Source: CALJDF01 sp038121105 (GTDB lineage Bacteria > Pseudomonadota > Alphaproteobacteria > SHVP01). From it: a stretch of 64,000 bases of DNA. Shown here piece after piece: positions 51,829-60,128 of the stretch. Location of the stretch: NCBI GenBank assembly GCA_038121105.1, contig JAYONB010000006.1, positions 131,332-195,331 on the forward strand, given 5' to 3'. How positions within the stretch are numbered: the stretch's first letter is position 1; the number at the start of each line of letters is the position of its first letter. The notes under the pieces are model-generated. The model did not search any database. It saw only the letters and a list, made by a program, of their open reading frames with translations, and was not told where the DNA came from. The position numbers and the translations under genes are program-made.

Positions 51829-51942
51829 ATGGGTGATCCCGAAGACTTGATTCAGGTCCAGCCGCGAGACCTTTCACGCTACAAAGAGGGCGGCCCATCC
51901 TGGTCAGACAGGGGCCGTCACGTCGCCAAGTTTCGGTTGTAG
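51829..51942 (+). pseudogene. Truncated gene start (37 aa), M14-like N-terminus
   Basis: ATG at 51829 has AAGGGA at a proper distance. The first 21 residues (QPRDLSRYKEG at 11-21) resemble the N-terminus of succinylglutamate desuccinylase/aspartoacylase-like (M14) proteins, where the next residues would be NTG. The match ends near 51903, right before an ACAGGGG word, and the frame stops at 51942. It looks like the 5' end of a gene broken by a rearrangement. Low certainty because the match is short. Confidence 0.35.
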
Positions 51943-52125
51943 CCCCTCTTGTTCGTTGGCGGTTGCGCATCGGCGGCGACAACCGGGACTCTGACCGCCG
52001 AGGACATATCCCTTTCCCATCGGCAGGGATACCGCAGCAACAGATGGACTGGATTGGGCACCTTGGTTCCTCTGGCATCGTGGTTTGCACATAGGTGCGC
52101 CCTGCTTACTTTGACCGCGCCCTGT
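51908..52125. mobile_element. Possible small element remnant with imperfect terminal inverted repeats
   Basis: ACAGGGGCCGTCA (51908-51920) and, in inverse orientation, ACAGGGCGCGGTCA (52112-52125) form an imperfect pair about 215 bp apart in a stretch without a supported gene. The left end coincides with the point where the small frame at 51829 loses its family match. No transposase. Size and ends suggest a MITE-like or decayed insertion; no target duplication was recognised. Confidence 0.3.
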
Positions 52126-52173
52126 ATAGCACTAGTGTCGTAGGAGCAACGACGCGGGACGGGTGGGTACGTC
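51943..52173. other. Gene-free stretch before the first deacylase gene
   Basis: Together with 51794-51828 and the broken frame it makes a 380-bp space without an intact gene. Plus-strand TTGACC (52111) with TAGTGT 16 bases later is a weak sigma-70-like promoter for the deacylase gene. Otherwise nothing recognised. Confidence 0.5.
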
Positions 52174-53889
52174 ATGCATGACATCGTTATTCGCGGCGGC
52201 ACGATTGTAGACGGCAGCGGCGCGGACCGGCGCGTCGGCGACGTTGCTGTCGATGGCGGGCTTATCGCACAAGTGGGCGGCAAGGCGGGCGCCGCACGGC
52301 GCGAGATCGACGCCACCGGTCAGCTGGTGCTGCCGGGTTGGGTCGATGTGCATACTCACTACGACGGCCAAGCCACGTGGGATCCGATGCTGGCGCCCTC
52401 CTCCTGGCATGGTGCGACGACGATAATGTTCGGCAATTGCGGCGTCGGGTTTGCCCCGTGCCGCCCGGAGGATCGCACCCGCCTGATCGATCTCATGGAG
52501 GGCGTCGAGGACATCCCCGGCATCGTATTGTCGGAAGGGTTGAAATGGGATTGGGAAAGCTTTCCCGAATTTCTCGATGCGCTCGATCGCCAGCCGCGGA
52601 CCATCGACGTCGCCGCACAAGTCCCCCATCACCCGGTGCGGGTCTTCGTCATGGGCGAACGCGCGTTGCGACACGAACCCGCGACATCCGAAGACATCGC
52701 GGCGATGCGGCAACTCGCCGAAGAAGGATTGCGTGCCGGCGCGTTCGGTTTCACGACGTCGCGCACCGACCTTCATCGCACCTATAGCGGCGACAATGTG
52801 CCGGCCTACTTCGCCGACGTGGACGAGTTTCTGGGGATCGGCGAAGCGCTCGGCGCCGTCGGGCGCGGCGCCTACGGTATGTTGTCGGACTTTGTCGACG
52901 AAGAGGTCGAATTCGATTGGATTCGGCAGCAAGCGCGCGAGCAAGGCCGTCCGGTTTGGTTCCTGCTCACCGACCGGCTGAGCGACCCGGAACGCTGGAC
53001 GCGTCTGATGGCCGGCGTCAAAGCGGCACAGAGCGACGGGTTGCCGGTTGCCGCGCAGGTCGCATGCCGGCCGGTCGGGTTGATCCTTGGCCTGCTGACC
53101 TCGATGACGCCGTTTAGCGCCAAACCGAGTTTTGCCGCGCTGGCCGATCTTGACCCTGCGACACGTTTGGCGCGCCTAAAGGATCCGGCGGTGCGCGCCG
53201 CGATTATCGAAGAAGAATCGGCTCAGAATTTGTTGGACCCACTGTCGCCACCGCATCGCTACGCCATGACCCGGTGGGACCGACTATATGTTTTGGGCGA
53301 TCCGCCCGACTACGAGCCCGACAAGGAACGCAGCATTGCCCATATGGCAGCGGCGGCGGGAACTACGCCGGCGGCCTTTGCCTACGATTACCTGACCGCG
53401 GGGGACGGGCAGCGCACGTTGTTCTTCCCGGTGACCAATTACGTCACCGGCGATCACGAGCCCATCCGCGACATGCTGACCGCACCGGGCACCTTGGTGG
53501 GATTGAGCGATGGGGGTGCGCATTGCGGAATTATTTGCGATGCCAGCATGCCGACTTATCTTCTGACCCATTGGGCGCGGGACAGAACGCGCGGCGAACA
53601 GCTCCCGCTCGAGTGGTTGGTCAAACGGCAGACGTCGGATAACGCGGCGTTTTTCGGCTTCGACGACCGCGGCAAGTTGGCGCCAGGCCTGCGCGCCGAC
53701 ATCAACATCGTCGATCACGCCGCGCTACGACTGAAGCCGCCGGAACTTGCCTACGATCTGCCCGCGGGCGGGCGCCGACTCATCCAAAAAGTCGACGGCT
53801 ACTCCATGACGATGGTGGCGGGCGAACCGATCTTTGAAAACGGCGAACACACCGGCGCCCTGCCCGGCAAGCTCGTCCGCGCGCACTAA
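52174..53889 (+). CDS. Amidohydrolase, N-acyl-D-amino acid deacylase family (copy 1)
   Basis: A 571-residue metal-dependent amidohydrolase of the D-aminoacylase/amidohydrolase-3 family, which removes acyl groups from D-amino acids or related amides. HxH metal motif at His60/His62 (GWVDVHTHYDGQ), Cys89 in MFGNCGVGFAPC (a zinc ligand in D-aminoacylase), later LSDGGAHCG and ERS/PLEWLVKRQT blocks, and C-terminal GKLAPGLRADINIVD typical of the beta-domain closure. About 90 residues longer than classic D-aminoacylase. A paralog of the same architecture follows 176 bases later. Confidence 0.9.
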   Translation: MHDIVIRGGTIVDGSGADRRVGDVAVDGGLIAQVGGKAGAARREIDATGQLVLPGWVDVHTHYDGQATWDPMLAPSSWHGATTIMFGNCGVGFAPCRPEDRTRLIDLMEGVEDIPGIVLSEGLKWDWESFPEFLDALDRQPRTIDVAAQVPHHPVRVFVMGERALRHEPATSEDIAAMRQLAEEGLRAGAFGFTTSRTDLHRTYSGDNVPAYFADVDEFLGIGEALGAVGRGAYGMLSDFVDEEVEFDWIRQQAREQGRPVWFLLTDRLSDPERWTRLMAGVKAAQSDGLPVAAQVACRPVGLILGLLTSMTPFSAKPSFAALADLDPATRLARLKDPAVRAAIIEEESAQNLLDPLSPPHRYAMTRWDRLYVLGDPPDYEPDKERSIAHMAAAAGTTPAAFAYDYLTAGDGQRTLFFPVTNYVTGDHEPIRDMLTAPGTLVGLSDGGAHCGIICDASMPTYLLTHWARDRTRGEQLPLEWLVKRQTSDNAAFFGFDDRGKLAPGLRADINIVDHAALRLKPPELAYDLPAGGRRLIQKVDGYSMTMVAGEPIFENGEHTGALPGKLVRAH

Positions 53890-54065
53890 AGCAGGTTTGT
53901 AGACGTCGGCCGAGAAGACAAACGACTGATCGCGGCGTTCGGCGACCGTCTGACCCACAGAACTCCGGGTGCCGAACGCCTAAACCATTCTCGTGGCACC
54001 CGATTTGACTCGGGCGAACGATCGGCCACACAGTACACGGACACGTCCTGTCGTCGGGGAACCCT

Positions 54066-55793
54066 ATGCACGATGTGGTGATCAAGGCCGGTCGCGTCGT
54101 CAACGGCACCGGCGCACCTGCCATCACGGCCGATATTGCGATCAAGAACGGGGTCATCGCCGAGGTCGGCAAGGTCTCGGGCGCGGCCGAACGCACGATC
54201 GACGCAGACGGCCTGTTGGTCACGCCGGGATGGGTCGACATCCATACCCATTACGACGGCCAGGTCACGTGGGATCCGCTTCTGACTCCGTCCATTTGGC
54301 ACGGCGTGACGACGGTCGTGATGGGCAATTGCGGGGTCGGATTTGCGCCGGCCGCCCCGGACCGACGCGACTGGCTGCTCGGTTTGATGGAAGGCGTCGA
54401 GGACATTCCAGGCAGCGCCCTTGCCGCAGGCATTCAGTGGCAGTGGGAAACCTTTCCGCAGTACCTGGACGCGCTCGATGCGATGCCACGGGCGCTGGAT
54501 GTGGCGGCGCAAATCGGGCACGGCGCGATTCGCGCCTACGTGATGAAGGATCGCGCGCATGACGAGCACGCGAACGCCGACGATATCGCGGCCGAGGCGA
54601 AGCTGGTCGCCGAGGCGTTGGCGGCCGGGGCCGTGGGGGTTTCGACCTCACGGTCGTTGCTTCATCTCGATACCGCCGGTGAGTTGGTCCCCGGCACCTT
54701 CGCCGACGAAGACGAGCTATTGGCGATGGCGGCAGAGCTGGCCGATGCGGGTCACGGGGTTTTCGAGATGACCATTCGCGGGATCAGTGGCTTCGATGCC
54801 GCCGGCCCGCCCAATGAAATCAAATGGATGCACCGCATCGCCAAGGCGACGGGATGCCCGATCACGTTTCTTCTCGGGCAGGCGCACGATTACCCGGAGG
54901 TATGGCGCACGGTGCTGCACGCCTGCGAAGCCGCCGCCGAGGATGGGGCGCGGATTTTCCCCCAGGTCTTCGGCCGACCGACCAACTATCTCTTCACCTT
55001 GGAAGGCGTGCACCCGTTCTTTCGCTATCCCGCGTTCGCCGAGATTGCCGACCTGCCGCGCGCGGAAAAAGTTCGCACCATGCAGGATCCGGCGTTCAAG
55101 GCCCGGCTGTTGGCGCAAACCGACCCCAACGACGACGCGTTCAACAACATTCTCAAGACGGCTTGGGACGGCACCTACCCGCTTCGAGACCCCCTGGATT
55201 ACGAGCCCGACCCGCAAGAGAGCGTGGCAGCGCAAGCGCGTGCCGCGGGACGCGATCCGGCGGAGGTCGGCTACGATTTGCTCTTGGCCGACGAAGGCCG
55301 CGCGGTACTGTATTTCACGGCGTTCAACTATGCGGCGGGCGACCTCGAAACCGTCCGCGAAATGCTGGTCCACCCGCTCTCCGTCTTGGGCGGCAGCGAT
55401 GCCGGCGCGCATGTCAGCTTCATTTGCGATGCCAGTGTGCCGACGTTCATGCTGGCCCACTGGGCGCGCGACCGACGGCGCGGGGAGCGTCTGCCGCTCG
55501 AATGGCTGGTTAAGAAGCAGACCCTCGACAACGCCGTCCTGTATGGATTCAACGATCGGGGCGCTATCAAGCCCGGCCTGCGCGCCGACCTCAACGTGAT
55601 CGACTACGAACGCCTCCGCCTGGACGTACCGTTTTTCGTCCACGATCTTCCCGCCTCCGCCATGCGTTTGATGCAAAAGGCGCAAGGCTACGAAGCGACC
55701 TTGGTGCGCGGTGAGGTGGTTCAACAAAACGGCGAAGAAACCGGCGCACGTCCGGGTCGACTGGTCCGCTCCTCGCGAGACGGTCCGCGCTAG
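54066..55793 (+). CDS. Amidohydrolase, N-acyl-D-amino acid deacylase family (copy 2)
   Basis: A 575-residue paralog of the preceding enzyme. HxH at His60/His62 (GWVDIHTHYDGQ), Cys89 in VVMGNCGVGFAP, GGSDAGAHVS near the C-terminal metal Asp, and GAIKPGLRADLNVIDY. Strand order and most blocks align without gaps at the N-terminus, pointing to a tandem duplication that has diverged; substrate range may have split. The gap before it has no terminator that I see, so the two may be co-transcribed. Confidence 0.9.
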   Translation: MHDVVIKAGRVVNGTGAPAITADIAIKNGVIAEVGKVSGAAERTIDADGLLVTPGWVDIHTHYDGQVTWDPLLTPSIWHGVTTVVMGNCGVGFAPAAPDRRDWLLGLMEGVEDIPGSALAAGIQWQWETFPQYLDALDAMPRALDVAAQIGHGAIRAYVMKDRAHDEHANADDIAAEAKLVAEALAAGAVGVSTSRSLLHLDTAGELVPGTFADEDELLAMAAELADAGHGVFEMTIRGISGFDAAGPPNEIKWMHRIAKATGCPITFLLGQAHDYPEVWRTVLHACEAAAEDGARIFPQVFGRPTNYLFTLEGVHPFFRYPAFAEIADLPRAEKVRTMQDPAFKARLLAQTDPNDDAFNNILKTAWDGTYPLRDPLDYEPDPQESVAAQARAAGRDPAEVGYDLLLADEGRAVLYFTAFNYAAGDLETVREMLVHPLSVLGGSDAGAHVSFICDASVPTFMLAHWARDRRRGERLPLEWLVKKQTLDNAVLYGFNDRGAIKPGLRADLNVIDYERLRLDVPFFVHDLPASAMRLMQKAQGYEATLVRGEVVQQNGEETGARPGRLVRSSRDGPR

Positions 55794-55814
55794 CGCACCG
55801 AGAAGGTAACGCCA

Positions 55815-56957
55815 CTATTTTCGCCCAGTGAGCATGTAGCGATAGTTGTTGCCTTGGTTGGCCGTTTGGAGCAAATCGCGCCGGTCGCGGTCGGGATCAT
55901 TGGTCCGTTCGAGATAGCCGTCCGCGGCGTCGCGAAATCCGGCAGCCGTCACCATTTCCACCAGGTCGAGCGCGCACACCGCATTCCAGAACGGTTCGCC
56001 GTTGTAGTAGGTCTGCCATCCCCGCATCACTTGATCGTAGAGATCGAGATCCTTGTAGCGAACGGGCACTTCCATATGACAGATCGCACCGCCCGGTTTC
56101 AGGATGCGGCGACATTCGGCAAAAATGCGCGGCGCCGCCGCAAGCGAGGTTTCGTGCATCATGTTGCTGGACACGACGAGATCGAAAAAACCATCTCGGT
56201 AGCCGGTGTCTTCGGCATTGGCGACTTTGAAATGGATCGGCCGCCCCATCGCTTCGGCACGCGCATGGGCGTAGCGAATCATCGGCGCCCCGACATCGAT
56301 CGCGTGGACTTCGGCGTCGGGAAAGAAGTCGACCAGCGCGGTCGTGGCATGCCCGACGCTGCACCCCATGTCGAGAATGCGGCGCGGTTTGATGTCGGGG
56401 TAGCGTGTACGCACAAACGACACGATCAGCCGCCCGTTGTCATCCATGCCCCGCTTGCCGTGGTGATACATGAAAGCGCCGCGATCATAGATCGCGCCGG
56501 CCCGTAGATCGGTGGAACTCGCGTCGTCGCAGTAGCCGCCCGGCATGGTATGGACGTCCACGGCCTCGACGTACCGCGGCGGCTTGAAACCCTTGGCGTG
56601 CGTGATCGATCCGCGTCCCTTGTCGAGCTGCTTCGCCTTAGCCTCAAGAGCGTCGAGTTGGCGATCGACCGTGTCTTCGACCGACTCCCACATCAGCTCT
56701 TGGCCTAACCGCATCAGCGACCCCCAGACCTGGTGGTGCGGCGCGCGTTCCATGGCAGCGCGAAGTTCTTGGCGGGAAGCCGGCGCACGACCGTGGGTCT
56801 TGCGGAATGTCGGGAGGACCCGGTGAGTCATTTCGACTTTATTGCCCGGGGTCAACTTCCCGGAAATATGGGTCTTGAGTGCCAACACGTAGTCTTGACG
56901 GCTCGCTTCGTCGTGAGTCGATACCGGCATCATGTGATGGATCGGCTGTACCGCCAT
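55815..56957 (-). CDS. Class I SAM-dependent methyltransferase with N-terminal extension
   Basis: A 380-residue protein. Motif I ILDMGCSVGHATTALVDFFP (about 215-234) followed by VHAIDVGAPMIRYA and the post-motif DLVVSSNMMHE define a class I Rossmann methyltransferase; ILKPGGAICHMEVP is motif III. The first about 200 residues form an extra helical domain of unknown role (HMMPVSTHDEASRQDYVLALK...). Substrate unknown. AAGGAGAG lies before the ATG at 56957; a longer frame upstream lacks homology. Single gene. Confidence 0.88.
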   Translation of the reverse strand: MAVQPIHHMMPVSTHDEASRQDYVLALKTHISGKLTPGNKVEMTHRVLPTFRKTHGRAPASRQELRAAMERAPHHQVWGSLMRLGQELMWESVEDTVDRQLDALEAKAKQLDKGRGSITHAKGFKPPRYVEAVDVHTMPGGYCDDASSTDLRAGAIYDRGAFMYHHGKRGMDDNGRLIVSFVRTRYPDIKPRRILDMGCSVGHATTALVDFFPDAEVHAIDVGAPMIRYAHARAEAMGRPIHFKVANAEDTGYRDGFFDLVVSSNMMHETSLAAAPRIFAECRRILKPGGAICHMEVPVRYKDLDLYDQVMRGWQTYYNGEPFWNAVCALDLVEMVTAAGFRDAADGYLERTNDPDRDRRDLLQTANQGNNYRYMLTGRK

Positions 56958-57061
56958 TTGGCTCTCCTTGGTGCAGGACGTCAGCGACATAAGGCGCTTC
57001 ACGTAACGGTATTGATTTCCCCAAGATCGAGTCAAACGGGGTGTCGATCGCCTCGATCGTC

Positions 57062-57080
57062 GGCACGGCCTAAACGTGCC
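57062..57080 (-). terminator. Weak hairpin after the motB-like gene
   Basis: GGCACG (57062-57067) and CGTGCC (57075-57080) pair around GCCTAAA, 9 bases after the MotB-like stop on the minus strand. Short stem without T run, so low certainty. Confidence 0.3.
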
Positions 57081-57088
57081 CGAGTTTC

Positions 57089-57889
57089 CTACCGTACCGG
57101 CGTGACGATCCGTCGAGACACTGCGTCATCGGCAAGAAAACTGACGCGGCGGTTTTTCGCGCGACCTTCTACGGTGCGGTTGTCGGCGATGGGGCTGGAT
57201 TCGCCGCGGCCCTGTGGAATCAGACGCGCCTGGTCGATCGGCAAATTTGCGTTGGCGAGAATGAACTCGACAACGGCAACCGCGCGGGCCGTGGATAGAC
57301 CCCAGTTGCTTTGGAAGGTCGACCCGCTCACCGGGATCGAGTCGGTATGACCCGTTATCAGCACAGCTCCCTCCGCCGAGGCGATCATCGGCATTAGGCG
57401 TAGCAGTGCTTCGCCAAACTCGCCCTTGATCCCCGCCGCTCCCGACGGGGAAGCAAACTCGTCGGAGAACCGAACAATGACGCGGTCGTCGTCGGATAAT
57501 ATCTGCGCATGGCCTTCGTCGACCACAAGGGACAGCCGGTCATTCAACTCGTCGAGCAGGACAATGCGGGTTGATTGTTGTGAGCTGGTAGCAGGCCGCG
57601 CGGTTGCCGGACGATCGATGGGCACGGGACCGACATCTTCGGCCTTGATCGGCACGAACGCCTCCGGCGCCCCGCCGAAGGCGAAGCGACCGAAGTACTT
57701 CAGGCCCGCGCCCGCGAAACCTTCGCGAAACGACTCCGCCACAGCCGCGTATTTTTGCTTTTCCATGTTCGCCGAGGCGAGCAGCAACACGAAAAAGGTC
57801 AAGATCAAAGCCATGAGGTCGGCAAAGGTCGTCAGCCAGGCGCCGCCACCGCCTTCAGGTTCGTCGCTGCGCCGATCTCGCGCGGCCAT
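57089..57889 (-). CDS. MotB/PomB-like stator protein with OmpA domain
   Basis: A 266-residue inner membrane protein that anchors an ion-driven stator to peptidoglycan. One membrane helix (about 20-42) with the ion-binding Asp24 in TTFADLMALILTFFVLLL; a linker; and an OmpA/MotB peptidoglycan-binding domain with ITGHTDSIPVSG and NWGLSTARAVAVVEFI, ending NRRVSFL. The plug region follows the helix (NMEKQKYAAVAESFREGFAG). GGAGGG precedes ATG. Two bases separate it from the partner stop. Confidence 0.92.
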   Translation of the reverse strand: MAARDRRSDEPEGGGGAWLTTFADLMALILTFFVLLLASANMEKQKYAAVAESFREGFAGAGLKYFGRFAFGGAPEAFVPIKAEDVGPVPIDRPATARPATSSQQSTRIVLLDELNDRLSLVVDEGHAQILSDDDRVIVRFSDEFASPSGAAGIKGEFGEALLRLMPMIASAEGAVLITGHTDSIPVSGSTFQSNWGLSTARAVAVVEFILANANLPIDQARLIPQGRGESSPIADNRTVEGRAKNRRVSFLADDAVSRRIVTPVR

Positions 57890-57891
57890 GG

Positions 57892-58662
57892 CTAGCCCTC
57901 CTCGTCAAACAGGCGTTCCTGTTCGACCGGGGTGAGATAGGTGCTGAGGATTTCGTTGACCAGCTGCGGATCCTGGCGCTGGTAAAGCAGATTGACGCTG
58001 TCTTTGATGATCTGGCGATTGCGTTGATCGCGGGCCGCACGTTCGCGAATTTTGTCGGCAAGCGGCACCGCTATGAGGTTGGCGATCATCGCGCCGTACA
58101 AAGTCGTCAGTAGCGCAACCGCCATCGCGGGGCCCAGAGTCGAGATATCGTCGAGCTGACTGAGCATTTGCACCAAGCCAACGAGCGTCCCGATTAGGCC
58201 CATGGCCGGCGCGCTATCGCCAATGCGGCGAAAAACCTTTTCGGCCAACTCCAACCGTTCGACCGCACGTTCCATTTCATGATCGAGGTAGCTGACCGCA
58301 AATTCTTGGGCCCGCCCGTCGACGAACATTTCGATCGCGCGCTGGAAATAAGAATTTCGCATCGGTTCGTTTTCGAGCGCGGCAAAATCTTTCCGACGCG
58401 CGTGACGCGCAAGGTGGCCCGCCGTCGTCACCAGTTCCCATGGACTTTCGCTACGATCGAACAAGGCGGTTCGCACCGCGAGCGGAAAGGATCCAAGGTA
58501 CGCCCGCATCGGGAACTTGATCATGTTGGCGGCGAGCGTGCCGCCGACCACGATCAGAAGGCCGGAAATATTGACGTAGGTATCTGGCGTCGCCCCGACC
58601 ACCATAGCCATGAAAACGATCGCAACGGCCGACACAAGACCGACAATGGTGGCGAGGTCCAT
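57892..58662 (-). CDS. MotA/PomA-like stator protein
   Basis: A 256-residue four-helix protein of the MotA/PomA family (PomA is about this length; E. coli MotA is longer). Helices lie near 1-22, 30-50, 150-170 and 180-205. The conserved loop GDSAPAMGLIGTLVGLVQML contains the key Pro, and GPAMAVALLTTLYGAMIANL forms the last helix that lines the channel. Forms a 5:2 complex with the MotB-like protein. GGAGGGTCG precedes ATG. No flagellin, hook or switch gene is adjacent. Confidence 0.92.
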   Translation of the reverse strand: MDLATIVGLVSAVAIVFMAMVVGATPDTYVNISGLLIVVGGTLAANMIKFPMRAYLGSFPLAVRTALFDRSESPWELVTTAGHLARHARRKDFAALENEPMRNSYFQRAIEMFVDGRAQEFAVSYLDHEMERAVERLELAEKVFRRIGDSAPAMGLIGTLVGLVQMLSQLDDISTLGPAMAVALLTTLYGAMIANLIAVPLADKIRERAARDQRNRQIIKDSVNLLYQRQDPQLVNEILSTYLTPVEQERLFDEEG

Positions 58663-58869
58663 GAACGACCCTCCAAAACAAGACGCTACAAAACCGGTCG
58701 CGATCCCCCGATCCATTCTGCGCGATCACACGGCAAACGGATTGTCGCAGATCAACGCCCCCAGGCCGCAGGCGCCCCAAAAGCCCCGAAAGAGCAGGTT
58801 CCCATGAAGCGCGTGGCAGCACAGAAATGAGTCGCAAACCCCTACCGGTTTGGCAACCCCTTCGTTCGT

Positions 58870-59679
58870 CTATTGACCCGGCACCTTTATTTTTGCCATT
58901 TGCTCAACCAACAGATCGGGATTTTCTCGTTTGAGCCGTAGTGCCTCCAGGGCATGACCGGTCGCTATATCGATCTCGTATTTGCCCTGTGCGATGCCGT
59001 CGACAATGATCTTGCCGCCCGCGATCGGGCTGATGCCTTCGTTGGGACCCCAATCCTCTTTGCCCCAGACGCCGCCGTCGCCGGTCAGCGCGTGCAAAGA
59101 GACCTCGCTCTTGATGCCGGCAATGACCAAGAGACAGACGCGAATATTATAGGGCGTCAGCTCGATACGCAGGGTGTCGAAGTACCCGTGCAAGTCATGT
59201 TTGGCGGCGCAGTAAGCAGTACGCAGGGGCACCCCATATTTCCCCGCGACCGACGAAGTAACGACGAGTTGCCCGCTCTTGCGTTCGATCATTTCGGGCA
59301 GGACCAACTTGGTCAACGCAATGGGGGCGAAGTAATCGACCTCCATGATGCGCCGATCGACGCTCATGTCCGTGTCCTTGCCGAGGGAGCGTTGCGAAAT
59401 ACCCGCATTGTTGACGAGAACATCGACCCGACCGGCGATATCTTGAACGCGACCGACCGCCGCCTCGCGCGCAGGCGCGTCGATAACGTCGAACGGCACC
59501 ACATGGATAGGCCCGGGACCCTCGTTGCATGCCGCCTTCACCCGTTCGAGCTCGGCCTCGCGTCGCGCCGACAAAACGAGCTCGGCGCCCTCCTTGTGAA
59601 ACACATGCGCCAGCCCCTCGCCGATGCCTGACGACGCACCGGTAATCCAAACGACTTTATCTCTGAATCGCATCGGCAT
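58870..59679 (-). CDS. Short-chain dehydrogenase/reductase
   Basis: A 269-residue NAD(P)-dependent SDR. Cofactor motif TGASSGIG at 13-20, NNAG near 91-94, catalytic Ser in VVTSSVAGKYG and YxxxK as YCAAK. Overall like the DHRS7-type classical SDRs (ELTPYNIRVCLLVIAGIKSEVS). Substrate unknown. Followed, 200 bases on, by the stator genes, but no functional link is evident. Confidence 0.93.
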   Translation of the reverse strand: MPMRFRDKVVWITGASSGIGEGLAHVFHKEGAELVLSARREAELERVKAACNEGPGPIHVVPFDVIDAPAREAAVGRVQDIAGRVDVLVNNAGISQRSLGKDTDMSVDRRIMEVDYFAPIALTKLVLPEMIERKSGQLVVTSSVAGKYGVPLRTAYCAAKHDLHGYFDTLRIELTPYNIRVCLLVIAGIKSEVSLHALTGDGGVWGKEDWGPNEGISPIAGGKIIVDGIAQGKYEIDIATGHALEALRLKRENPDLLVEQMAKIKVPGQ

Positions 59680-59700
59680 CTCCCGTTCTGGTTCGGTTCG

Positions 59701-59889
59701 TCAGTTCCGCTGTATCGCCGAGACCACCGACGTCACGACCAGCCCAAGGCCAAGGCCCGCAAGCAGGCTCCCAACGAACGCCAGCGGCGCCCCTGGAAGA
59801 AAAAAGAAACCGACGCCCAGGCCCATCAGCACACCACCGCCGATCGCCCAGGTGCTCTTGTCCTTGTTTCTTCTGGCGTCACTGTTCAT
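59701..59889 (-). CDS. Small membrane protein (62 aa)
   Basis: A 62-residue protein with two hydrophobic segments (about 15-33 and 35-55, rich in Gly/Leu/Val) separated by a Pro/Gly turn. Start ATG at 59889 is preceded by GGAGGGAACGG. Basic N-terminus (ARRNKDKS) suggests an N-in hairpin. Family not recognised. It is 21 bases before the SDR gene on the same strand and probably shares its transcript. Confidence 0.7.
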   Translation of the reverse strand: MNSDARRNKDKSTWAIGGGVLMGLGVGFFFLPGAPLAFVGSLLAGLGLGLVVTSVVSAIQRN

Positions 59890-60128
59890 CCGTTCCCTCC
59901 AGCGCATGGGCCCATCGATAGCCCGAGGAATCACCGACGCATTTGGTTGCGAGGGCCGGCCGATCGTTTAGACCCTTCCCAATCATATCCCGATCCTCGG
60001 GCGGGGGAACTCGCCTCGCGCGCCAAGAGACGAGACTCACGACGGGATAGAGCAATTTGGACGTGGATTAGGTAGGGACATAAGCCGCAAACGTCGAAAC
60101 GAAGGTCACGCGGACAGGCACCGGCGAT

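Noticed and set aside
57089..58662. TolQ/TolR or ExbB/ExbD instead of stator proteins
   Set aside because: The OmpA-type C-terminal domain with TGHTD and the MotA-type Pro loop fit MotA/MotB, not Tol/Exb.
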